Source: Rhodoferax sp.
Lineage (GTDB): Bacteria; Pseudomonadota; Gammaproteobacteria; Burkholderiales; Burkholderiaceae_C
Assembly (NCBI GenBank): GCA_020048795.1
Contig: JAIFMA010000147.1
Coordinates: forward strand, 1 to 9,871
Reading direction: 5' to 3'
Length of the DNA: 9,871 nucleotides
This document shows, piece by piece, positions 1-6,849 of the stretch. How positions within the stretch are numbered: position 1 is the first letter of the stretch; the number at the start of each line of letters is the position of its first letter. The notes under the pieces are model-generated. The model had not been told where the DNA came from, ran no database searches, and worked only from the letters and a program-made list of their open reading frames with translations. Both the position numbers and the translations under genes were made by a program.

Positions 1-2
1 TG

Positions 3-767
3 TGGCTGATTCTGCTGCCCAAAGGCTGGACACGCGCTGCCATGGATGCTACAGAATCAGCAGCGCCTACCGCAGACGCTGCCTGGGCTTGGCTGCAAAA
101 ACAGCACCCGGCACTGGCTGGGTGGCTGGCCCCGTTTGCGCCAGCAGCCGCCAAACGCACCGACCAGGGCGACTACTGGTGGGAACTGCGGGCCTGTGGC
201 TATTACGAGCAGTTTGCCCAGCCCAAAATTTACTACCCGGACATTTGCGTGGCATCCTGTTTTTGCCTGGATACCAACGGGCTGTACGCGGGCAACACCG
301 GCTATTTTTTGCCGCTAGGCCAGGCCTGGTTGGTGGCGCTGATGAACGCCCGGGCGCTGTGGTTTCTGATAGCGGGCATGTCCACCCACATCCGGGGTGG
401 TTACCGGCGCATGTTCACCCAGCACATCGAAACCCTGCCGATTCCCGCCGCCACGCCCGAGCAGCAGGCTGAACTCGGCATGCTGGCCGAAGCTGCGGCG
501 CAAACGGCGCAGCAGCGCCTGAGCGCGCAGCGCGACTTTGCCCGGCGCATCAATGACTTGGCTGTCAGCCCGCCACCCAAAGGTGCCTTGACCACGCTGG
601 GCGACAAACTCGGCCACTGGTGGCTGCTGCCCGACTTCAAGGCGTTTCAGGCCGAAGTGAGCAAGCGTTTCAAGGCCGACATCCCGCTGCGCGAGCGCAA
701 CGCAACTCGGCGCCAACATCGCCGCGGTGGAACGCAGCATGGATGCCATCGTGTATGCGCTGTTTGA
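3..767 (+). CDS. Eco57I-like (type IIG) restriction-modification protein, C-terminal part, 5' end outside window
   Basis: The frame is open from the window edge (first residues WLILLPKGWTRAAM), so the true start lies upstream; 254 residues are visible. They match the C-terminal target-recognition region (TaqI-like specificity domain) of Eco57I-family proteins, which combine an N6-adenine methyltransferase, and often a nuclease, in one chain. Landmarks are DYWWELRACGYYEQF and PKIYYPDI (about residues 58-82), then the LVALMNARALWFLI segment, RGGYRRMFTQHIETLPIP with the family's closing LPIP, and a helical stretch rich in Q/A/R. The methylase motifs (e.g. NPPY) would be upstream and cannot be checked. 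After IPLRERN the frame leaves the family consensus and runs through an unrelated RRQHRRGGTQHG tail to TGA at 765-767, while the expected C-terminus continues in another frame. The visible product is therefore probably frameshifted. Family assignment is by recognition of motifs; specificity cannot be told. Confidence 0.8.
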   Translation, partial: WLILLPKGWTRAAMDATESAAPTADAAWAWLQKQHPALAGWLAPFAPAAAKRTDQGDYWWELRACGYYEQFAQPKIYYPDICVASCFCLDTNGLYAGNTGYFLPLGQAWLVALMNARALWFLIAGMSTHIRGGYRRMFTQHIETLPIPAATPEQQAELGMLAEAAAQTAQQRLSAQRDFARRINDLAVSPPPKGALTTLGDKLGHWWLLPDFKAFQAEVSKRFKADIPLRERNATRRQHRRGGTQHGCHRVCAV

Positions 768-819
768 CTTGAGCGCGGCCGAGGTGGCGCTGATTGAGCG
801 CAGCTCGTTTCCTGGCTAA
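703..819 (+). pseudogene. Displaced C-terminal tail of the restriction-modification gene (frameshifted)
   Basis: Reading from CAA at 703 gives QLGANIAAVERSMDAIVYAL followed by FDLSAAEVALIE and ends at TAA 817-819. This is the usual last segment of Eco57I-family proteins (a helix followed by [AI]VYxLFxL and an acidic helix). It lies in phase 1, whereas the gene upstream runs in phase 3, so the switch occurs near 696-705, where CGCAA is present twice in tandem. A loss of 3n+2 bases, or a gain of 3n+1, would explain the phase change. Compared with my memory of family members, roughly 14 residues between RER and the QLGANIA helix also seem to be missing, which favours a deletion. The alternative is a sequencing error combined with natural length variation. 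Confidence 0.7.
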
Positions 820-924
820 TTCCATTTCCATATCAATGCGACATGTTGTTGCTTCGCCTTGCCGTGCCATAGCACTGTCTGCGGCTTCGCGCCTAATGTC
901 GCATCGATCTGGAAACGGAATAAG
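816..924. repeat. ~109-bp imperfect palindromic element (MITE/REP-like)
   Basis: The left arm 820-844 (starting TTCCATTTCC, ending ATGCGACAT) is the inverted complement of 896-920 (starting ATGTCGCAT, ending GGAAACGGAA), with about 22 of 25 positions matching. Pairing continues patchily outward to 816/924. The centre holds a small hairpin, GTGC-CATA-GCAC (864-875), on the same axis near 870. GCTTCGC occurs twice in the loop as a direct repeat (851-857, 884-890). The TAA stop of the displaced R-M tail lies inside the left edge. No protein is encoded. It is probably a dispersed non-autonomous palindromic element, and in the transcript it could fold as one long stem at the 3' end of the upstream gene. 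Confidence 0.7.
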
Positions 925-950
925 GATGTGGCGAGAAATAACTTCCCGGT

Positions 951-1025
951 CGTCATTCCCGCGAAGGCGGGAATCTAGTGCTCGGTGCAGTCTGTAATGG
1001 ATACCCGCGTTCGCGGGGATGACGG
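951..1025. repeat. REP-like pair of inverted hairpins, possible bidirectional terminator
   Basis: The first unit (951-977) contains ATTCCCGC-GAAG-GCGGGAAT, a perfect 8-bp stem. The second (998-1023) contains CCCGCG-TT-CGCGGG flanked by GGAT and GATGACG. The two units are inverted copies of each other: CGTCATTCCCGCGAAGGCGG compares with the complement CGTCATCCCCGCGAACGCGG. They are separated by about 20 bases. This pattern (CGTCATTCCCGCG...GGGATGACG) is a common dispersed extragenic repeat in betaproteobacterial genomes. It sits between two genes that end towards each other, a typical site, and may stop transcription from both sides, though no U-run follows. Confidence 0.75.
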
Positions 1026-1084
1026 GTGCAATGGCAAATCGTGAAACTATTTATGACCAAATCCTTGGTAGCCCGCCGACGCCG

Positions 1085-2836
1085 TCAAAAAAAGTCATAG
1101 GCCAACTGCGCGTGGATGGCGCGGTCCTGTAATGAACCCCCACCGGGCCTACCGTCGCCTGATTGTTGCAGGCGTTTGGCCAGCACCACATCGAGCCGGA
1201 TGCCGCGCCAATTCAGCCGGGCTGCCAAACCGACCGATGAAAGGGTGTCGGCGGGTTCAGCCTGATTCTGGCCGCGCCCCAAGTCATAAAACGGAATCAG
1301 CGCCAGACCGATGCCCTGTTCTGATGGGCGCATCAGCGGATAGTCGAATTCAAAGTTGACAATCTGCCCCTTATCCCTGAGCAATTCGTTTTCGCGGTAG
1401 CCGCGAACGGTGTAGATGCCGCCGATCGACATCCGGTCGAGTGACAGTAGCCGGGCCGACGTTTGTTGCAGTGTTCCGCGCCAGATGAACTGGGCACCGT
1501 TGTCCAGCACCCGCCGGGCATACTGCGCCTGTCCAAGCCAGACCTTGTAGTTTTGATCGGCTGGCACGGTAGCCCCCTGCGGCAACCCGCCCACATTTTG
1601 CAAGTTGTTGCGCGCCGAGGTAAAGGTTGAGCGCAAAGTCAGCACCTGGCGCTCGGTGCGCCAGTTGTACTCTTGCCAAAATCGCCAGGCCGACACCTTG
1701 ACCCGGCCTGTCGGCTCTGCGGCCACAAAAGAGAACGGCAGGCCTGCCAGCGTGGTTTGGTTTTGACGCTCAAGCCGGTTGAGTCCGAGCGACAACTTTT
1801 GATTGAACGTTTCAAGCAAGGTCTGACGTACCCCGAGTTCCTGGCTGGCAAGACTGCTTTGAATGGCAAGGTCGCGCATCGGCTCTTCGACCACCGATGA
1901 CACCCCATGATCCAACTGCACCGACAACTGGGTGCCCACAGTATTCAGGGGCATTTGCCAGCCCAGGCTGGTGCGCGTGCCATCTGCAGCTTGAGCCGAG
2001 CGCTGGGTGCTGAGCTCCAGATAATCACCATAACCTGTCAGGTTGCGTAACCAGCCACTGATGCCCAGCACATTCTCACCAATGGACGGCGGTCGGTAGT
2101 TATTGGCAAACACCGACAGTTGGTAGGGCACAGCGCGCACCACGTCCACGTCGAGCACGGCCTCACCCGGCCGGTCACCTGGCAACAGGCGGGCGTTCAT
2201 GCGTTTGAACAATGGATCATCGAGCAATCGTTGAAAGCGCTCGCGCAATTGATCCATGTTGAAGGCCGCCTGGGGATCGGGGGCGAGGCGTTTCAGCACG
2301 TAATCGTCAGCCAGCCTTTCCATGCCGCGCAGTCGGATGGTGGTGAGATGTCCCTCCACCAGACGGACGGTCAGTTCATCTCCGGCAACGGGGGCATCGC
2401 CAAACAGCGCACCGGAATTGACAAAACCGCGTTCAATATAGTGCCGGGTGATGTGCAGCCGCAACTCCTCCAAGTCAGCTTCATCCAAATCTCGACCCAG
2501 GTAAGTCGCGACCACCCCATTGAGTTCTTCGGTCGAGATGGCGGCATTGCCCTGAAAGACAATGCGATGGATGCGAACCGTCGGCGCTGACTCGAAAGCG
2601 CCCAGCATGGTGGGCAGCACCGTGGGTGACACAGCCGGTGGCGTGATCGGTGGCAATTGAAAAACGTCCGGCACCGCTGTGCCAAGGTAGCCTGGCCGCG
2701 CGGGTTCCTGCGCATTCAGGTGGTCGATGGGCTCCACGGCCCCCACCAGCGCCGGAAGGCAGGCAGCGGCTGCCAGGCCAGCCATTAGCCGGGTCCGCCG
2801 ATAGACACCAGAACATCGGTTCATAGGTTGCTGCAT
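1085..2836 (-). CDS. TpsB outer-membrane transporter (FhaC/ShlB/HecB family) of a two-partner secretion system
   Basis: This Omp85-superfamily pore exports the TpsA protein encoded just upstream across the outer membrane. With the ATG at 2836 it has 583 residues, normal for the family. A signal peptide (YRRTR, then hydrophobic LMAGLAAAACLPALVGA) is cut after about residue 33. A proline-rich linker (FQLPPITPPAVSP) follows at about 59-72, then POTRA 1 at about 85-162 (VRIHRIVFQGNAAIS start), POTRA 2 at about 163-236, and the barrel from about 237 (PYQLSVFANNYRPPSIG). The L6 loop signature VRGYREN is at 477-483 and PFYDLGRG follows in a late strand. The chain ends in YDFF, the terminal aromatic used for barrel assembly by BAM. 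ATG 2836 is chosen because AAGGGG lies 5 bases upstream; the ATG at 2824 (579 residues), overlapping the tpsA stop as ATGA, is a real alternative. The frame stays open to 2998, but that part is antisense-like arginine/cysteine-rich text inside tpsA and is rejected. Confidence 0.93.
   Translation of the reverse strand: MQQPMNRCSGVYRRTRLMAGLAAAACLPALVGAVEPIDHLNAQEPARPGYLGTAVPDVFQLPPITPPAVSPTVLPTMLGAFESAPTVRIHRIVFQGNAAISTEELNGVVATYLGRDLDEADLEELRLHITRHYIERGFVNSGALFGDAPVAGDELTVRLVEGHLTTIRLRGMERLADDYVLKRLAPDPQAAFNMDQLRERFQRLLDDPLFKRMNARLLPGDRPGEAVLDVDVVRAVPYQLSVFANNYRPPSIGENVLGISGWLRNLTGYGDYLELSTQRSAQAADGTRTSLGWQMPLNTVGTQLSVQLDHGVSSVVEEPMRDLAIQSSLASQELGVRQTLLETFNQKLSLGLNRLERQNQTTLAGLPFSFVAAEPTGRVKVSAWRFWQEYNWRTERQVLTLRSTFTSARNNLQNVGGLPQGATVPADQNYKVWLGQAQYARRVLDNGAQFIWRGTLQQTSARLLSLDRMSIGGIYTVRGYRENELLRDKGQIVNFEFDYPLMRPSEQGIGLALIPFYDLGRGQNQAEPADTLSSVGLAARLNWRGIRLDVVLAKRLQQSGDGRPGGGSLQDRAIHAQLAYDFF
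2821..2824 (-). promoter_or_regulatory. ATGA stop/start overlap, tpsA end with second possible tpsB start
   Basis: The TGA of tpsA (2823-2821) shares bases with an in-frame ATG of tpsB (2824-2822). With the preferred start at 2836 the genes overlap by 16 bases; with 2824, by 4. Either arrangement implies coupled translation. The surrounding text CTATGAACC also occurs at the CHAT/tpsA junction. Confidence 0.7.
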
Positions 2837-5800
2837 GTCAGCCCCTTGGCGACAACATCGCCTGTTGTGGCTTTCACGCCAGCGCCCCCTGGCGCGACGT
2901 TTGGCAGAGCCAGTGGTGTCCCCAGCCAGCCCCGGGCTGAAGGTGCAACACCACCGCGTCCAGCCACCGACAGCGAACTGCCGTCGGTGGTTCGGCAAGG
3001 GTTACGGCCCACACCGCCACTATCGATCATCGTGCCCCCGAGGCTGCTTAAAGAGCCCGAAATATCAAGCACCGGGGCAGCAATACTGACCATGCCGCTG
3101 ACCCCGGTTGGGGCTGCGGCCTGGATGACATTGAAGCTAAAGATGTCTGACAAATAGTCATACGGTGTCTGTCCGCCCAAAAAAAGCGCATTGCCGCTGG
3201 TCAGCAGGGTTTGCACGTCGATGGCGACGTTACCACCGGCGGCGTTGCTGGCAGCCGTGTTGGCCTGGATGAAGCCCGTATGCATGACCAATGCTCTTGC
3301 GCCCACAAGAATGTCGCCGCCGTTACCGCTTTGGCCGAGCACGGAGGTGGTGATCTGGGAACGGTTCAAATCAAGCAAATGACCCGCCTGGATGCTGATC
3401 GGGCCACCATTGCCGCTGTTGGCGCTGGTTGTGATGCTGCTGTTATTGAGCGACACACGATCACTGACGTTGATCTGCAGCGTGCCCGCCGCCACATTGC
3501 CCGTGGCGTTGGCCTTGATGGCCCCAGCGTCCGTCAGGCTCAATTGGGCGGCTTCAACGCTCAGCAGGGTCGGCAACACCGCTGCTGGCTGGGCGCTGGT
3601 GCCGTCATTCTGGATGCTCAAGCTGCCGCCGGATGCCAGTACCAATGGGCCATCGGCATGAACCGAAACATGGCCGGGCTGGCCGCTGGAGCTTGCCCTG
3701 GCTGCCGCGCCGATCTGGCTGCCTACGCCGCTCACCTTGATGGAGCCCGCCTTGACCAGCACCTCGCCGCCGCGTCCTGAACCCTCAGCGCCTGAAGTTA
3801 CAACACCGCCGCCAAGTACCTGCAGTGCCTTGCTGGCATTGACCACCACAGCACCGGCATGGCCCGAACTGCCCTCAATACTTTGACTGACAACACCGGT
3901 TGGAAACTGGGACTTGCCACCCTCGATGGTCACCGTTTGCGCGCTCACTTCGACCCGCCCGGCGTTGCCTGCCCCATAGGTGTCGCTTGAAATCGCTGCA
4001 CCCTGAAGCAGCCCCGCCCCACCAATCCGGATGGCGGGCGCGTTGACCGAAACCGATCCTGCAGGGCCCTTGCTGTAAGCATCGGAACTGATAAAGCCGC
4101 CTTCGGCCAGCTCGATGTTGTCAGTCGCGTGGACATCAATGGAGCCAGCCGCACCCGCGCCATGGGAGTCGCTCCTTATCCATGAGTAACGCCCGGTGCT
4201 TCCACTGGCCAGCAGCAGGCGGCTGGCATTGATGTTGATATTGCCGGCGTTACCACTGCCGTTTGTGTCGGAAGAGATTTTGCCGCCTTCAATCGTCAAT
4301 GACTGGGCGGTCACTGCGACGCTTCCGGCATGGCCGGATGCGAATGTATCGCTTGAAATGGCCGCGCCGGTCAGCACGCCGATGCTGCCGACCCGGATAT
4401 TGGGGGCGCTGACCGAAACCGATCCGGCATGACCCGTATCATGGGAATCCGAACTGATATAGCCGCCTTCCGCCAGTTCTATGCTGTTGCTGGCCTTGAC
4501 AGACACTGAGCCCGCGGCACCGGAACCATAGGCATCGCTCACGATCAAAGCATAGTCTTTGATTTCTCCTCGGGCCAACAACACTTTTTCGGCAGTTATC
4601 GCTATATTTCCAGCATCGCCGCTTCCTGTGCTGTCCGTTTCGATGCTGGAACCACCGCCGATGCTCAGATTCCCGGTTACCTGTAAGTCAATATTGCCCG
4701 CGTGGCCACTACCCGCTGTTTTTGCCGTGATATCGCCATGATTTGTGATGTTTGCATTGCCTGCCACCATGACGGAAACAGCGCCACCGTTGCCGGTACT
4801 GCCTGAGTAAGTGCGACTTTGAATGTTGGCGTTCTGGCCGTTGATGGTCAGTTGCCCGGCCGTCACCGACACCGACCCCGCGCTGCCTTGGGTCAGCGTT
4901 GAAGTCGAGATGTAGCCCAGCCCAGCAATCTGCAAGTGGCCCGGCACGTCCACCACGACCGACCCGCCATGCCCGCTGAGACCGGCTACTGTGTTGCGGT
5001 AGCCAGTTGCCTCTGAAGAAATGCCAGCGCCTGCGCCAAAAGGGCTGCCCATGCCGTCAATCAGCAGGTTATTGGCCTTGAAGATGACATCGCCACCCCG
5101 ACCCCGGCTCCATGTGTCTGACGAAATGCTCGCGTATCGAAGAATCTGCGCATCGCCAGCAACATGGATGTTCACCGTGCCACCATTGCCGGTGCTGAAA
5201 ACAACAGCATCATTTTTGTCCAAAGCGGCATCAGCCGTACTGAAGATGCCCGTTGAAAGGGCATCGCCGTGGTCTCGTCCGTCAAGCAGCAATGTGCCAG
5301 TAGTCACCAAAATTTCACCGGCGTTGCCCGAACCGGCGGTCGAAGTGTTCACCCGTCCACCTTTGAGCACGTTCAAGGCACCTGGTGTCGTGATGTGGAT
5401 GGTGCCCGCATTGCCCTGACTACCGACAAACGCCTGACTCGATACCTGAGCGAGGCGCTTGCCGCCGGTCCCGTCAATCTTTAAGTTTTGTGCTGATATG
5501 TCGATGGCTCCGGCGTTCCCGCTAGCATAGGTATTGGATGCGACCGAACTATCTGAAAGGACCTGAATATCGTTCCCGGCGCGCAAGCTGATGCGGCCAG
5601 CCTGACCGGTTCCGAAACTGTCGCTGGTGATCATGCTGGCGTTGGCCAGCACGATGGTGTCAGCAACATCAACCGCAACAGCGCCCGCATTGCCAACCGC
5701 ACCGAACCCGCTGCGGCTGGTAATGCGGGCAGCGTTGGGGTGGCTGGCACCATCGAGCAGTAGCGACCCCGCCCTGACCGCCACATTGCCGGCAGCGCCC

Positions 5801-6849
5801 GCCCCATAGCTGTCAGCGGTGATCATGCCGCCGCCAAGAATCCGGATGGTGTCACGCACTACAACAGCAACATCGCCGCCAGATCCAGTAACGCCAGCTC
5901 CAGCACCGGCAGTGCTGATGGCTGCCTGGCTGGTGATGCCAGTAGAACCGGCAGCACCGCGCCCATCGATCTCCAGATTGGCAAATTCTGCCGAAATTGC
6001 CCCTGCCGTTCGGGCAGCGGTGGTGAACGTACCGACCAAGGCAGCACCACGAATGCTGGTGTCGCCGGCTGAGATGCTGATCTGACCCCCGTCAGCCAGT
6101 GCAGTCGCCTCGGTACGGACTTGACTACCGTTAACTACTTCCAGTCGGCCATTCGCCGCAGGGAATGGCTTGTGGGGATTCACTTCAGCGGAACCGGTGC
6201 CACTGGCCACCAGTCGGATATCGGCAGCGCCGCTGGTCCACAGCGCAGCATGATCAATGACCAGATCACCCGCCACCAACGTGATGCCGCCTGAGGGCAG
6301 GTACAAACCGGCATCCTTGACCAGGATTGGTGAACGGGTCGCACCCAGAAAGCCAAACGCCGCCGGTTCGGCACTTGAGAAAGTGCTGGCAGTCGTTGTA
6401 TCGGCGTACAAATTGCCATCGGGAAACTTGAGATAGTTCGCCGTGCTGACATGAAACGCGCCAGGGACATTGATCGATGCGCCAGCGCCGAAGGTGATGC
6501 CGGCCGGATTGATGAAATAGAAACTGGGTGCCCCGCTGGCTGCAGTGAGTGAGAGCGAGCCATTGATCCGCGACAAACTCCCCCCGGTGACGCGACTGAT
6601 CACATTCTGGATACCACCGCTGGTCGTGCTGAAGGCGGCTGATTCACCATGATTGATGTTGAACGTCTGAAAACTGTGAAAGAGATTGCTCCCGGCGCGC
6701 TGGCCCAGGCTTTCGGGGATGGCGTAAGCCGGCCCGGTAAGCGTCTGGGCCCCACGGCCCAGGCTGGCATCCGTGCTGATTTGTGCCAGGGTGGCAAGCG
6801 GCAGGCACGCGGCAACAAAAATAAATTGCAGGTGGTAGCGTTGGTTCAT
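2821..6849 (-). CDS. TpsA: filamentous-haemagglutinin-like two-partner secretion exoprotein
   Basis: This 1342-residue protein is predicted to be secreted and surface-displayed through the TpsB encoded downstream. From ATG 6849: a short Sec signal peptide (FIFVAACLPLATLA) cut before QIST at about 22/23. The TPS secretion domain spans about 23-250, with SFQTFNINHGESAAF, NVISRVTGGSLSRINGSL, an NPAGI variant of the NPNGI motif, and GASINVPGAFHVSTANYL. A long Gly/Ser/Ala-rich body (about 255-1220) is built of short repeats of the type ISSDTxxxGxAGxVxVxA, expected to form a right-handed parallel beta-helix. It includes a 122-residue tandem duplication. The C-terminal tail carries NPCRTTDGSSLSVAGRGG and ends TCSNL; its two cysteines (1285, 1339) are the only ones in the mature chain. 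The start overlaps the CHAT stop as ATGA. A TTG two codons upstream (6855) is possible but unnecessary. Adhesive function is likely from the family; the ligand is unknown. Confidence 0.93.
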   Translation of the reverse strand: MNQRYHLQFIFVAACLPLATLAQISTDASLGRGAQTLTGPAYAIPESLGQRAGSNLFHSFQTFNINHGESAAFSTTSGGIQNVISRVTGGSLSRINGSLSLTAASGAPSFYFINPAGITFGAGASINVPGAFHVSTANYLKFPDGNLYADTTTASTFSSAEPAAFGFLGATRSPILVKDAGLYLPSGGITLVAGDLVIDHAALWTSGAADIRLVASGTGSAEVNPHKPFPAANGRLEVVNGSQVRTEATALADGGQISISAGDTSIRGAALVGTFTTAARTAGAISAEFANLEIDGRGAAGSTGITSQAAISTAGAGAGVTGSGGDVAVVVRDTIRILGGGMITADSYGAGAAGNVAVRAGSLLLDGASHPNAARITSRSGFGAVGNAGAVAVDVADTIVLANASMITSDSFGTGQAGRISLRAGNDIQVLSDSSVASNTYASGNAGAIDISAQNLKIDGTGGKRLAQVSSQAFVGSQGNAGTIHITTPGALNVLKGGRVNTSTAGSGNAGEILVTTGTLLLDGRDHGDALSTGIFSTADAALDKNDAVVFSTGNGGTVNIHVAGDAQILRYASISSDTWSRGRGGDVIFKANNLLIDGMGSPFGAGAGISSEATGYRNTVAGLSGHGGSVVVDVPGHLQIAGLGYISTSTLTQGSAGSVSVTAGQLTINGQNANIQSRTYSGSTGNGGAVSVMVAGNANITNHGDITAKTAGSGHAGNIDLQVTGNLSIGGGSSIETDSTGSGDAGNIAITAEKVLLARGEIKDYALIVSDAYGSGAAGSVSVKASNSIELAEGGYISSDSHDTGHAGSVSVSAPNIRVGSIGVLTGAAISSDTFASGHAGSVAVTAQSLTIEGGKISSDTNGSGNAGNININASRLLLASGSTGRYSWIRSDSHGAGAAGSIDVHATDNIELAEGGFISSDAYSKGPAGSVSVNAPAIRIGGAGLLQGAAISSDTYGAGNAGRVEVSAQTVTIEGGKSQFPTGVVSQSIEGSSGHAGAVVVNASKALQVLGGGVVTSGAEGSGRGGEVLVKAGSIKVSGVGSQIGAAARASSSGQPGHVSVHADGPLVLASGGSLSIQNDGTSAQPAAVLPTLLSVEAAQLSLTDAGAIKANATGNVAAGTLQINVSDRVSLNNSSITTSANSGNGGPISIQAGHLLDLNRSQITTSVLGQSGNGGDILVGARALVMHTGFIQANTAASNAAGGNVAIDVQTLLTSGNALFLGGQTPYDYLSDIFSFNVIQAAAPTGVSGMVSIAAPVLDISGSLSSLGGTMIDSGGVGRNPCRTTDGSSLSVAGRGGVAPSARGWLGTPLALPNVAPGGAGVKATTGDVVAKGLTCSNL
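2842..2847 (-). promoter_or_regulatory. Ribosome binding site for tpsB (AAGGGG)
   Basis: On the minus strand AAGGGG is followed by CTGAC and then ATG at 2836. The spacing is good for this start and too long (17 bases) for the ATG at 2824. The site lies inside the last codons of tpsA, so tpsB initiation is exposed only as ribosomes reach the end of tpsA. Confidence 0.5.
3904..4635 (-). repeat. Two tandem 366-bp (122-codon) in-frame repeats within tpsA
   Basis: Residues 739-860 (4270-4635) and 861-982 (3904-4269) align without gaps over 122 positions. Shared blocks include IELAEGG[YF]ISSD, AGSVSV.AP.IR, GAAISSDT and TIEGGK. The DNA also matches at the same 366-base offset, for example AACTGATA near 4452 and 4086. 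The amino-acid identity is roughly half to two thirds, so this is an old duplication that has diverged, not a fresh one. Shorter, weaker copies of the same pattern occur elsewhere in the body, for example residues around 345-460. Confidence 0.85.
6846..6849 (-). promoter_or_regulatory. ATGA stop/start overlap between the CHAT gene and tpsA
   Basis: The CHAT reading frame ends ATT GGA AAT TGG CTA TGA, and its TGA shares two bases with the tpsA ATG at 6849. No good Shine-Dalgarno sequence precedes this ATG (only GGA about 11 bases away), so tpsA translation probably depends on ribosomes finishing the CHAT gene (termination-reinitiation). Confidence 0.75.

Noticed and set aside
2837..2998. N-terminal extension of the tpsB frame to 2998 (54 more residues)
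   Set aside because: It lies wholly inside the 3' end of tpsA, is Arg/Cys/Trp-rich, and would place the signal peptide internally; ATG 2836 has a ribosome site and a clean signal peptide.
3211..3780. Plus-strand open frame of 189 codons within tpsA
   Set aside because: Antisense shadow of the GC-rich, repetitive tpsA; no recognisable domain, signal or ribosome site.
6795..6810. Lipoprotein signal (VAAC) in TpsA, and the similar AAAC in TpsB
   Set aside because: The hydrophobic core before Cys is too short in TpsA, and both proteins have better signal peptidase I sites (ATLA/Q and VGA/V); TpsB is a barrel and needs no lipid anchor.
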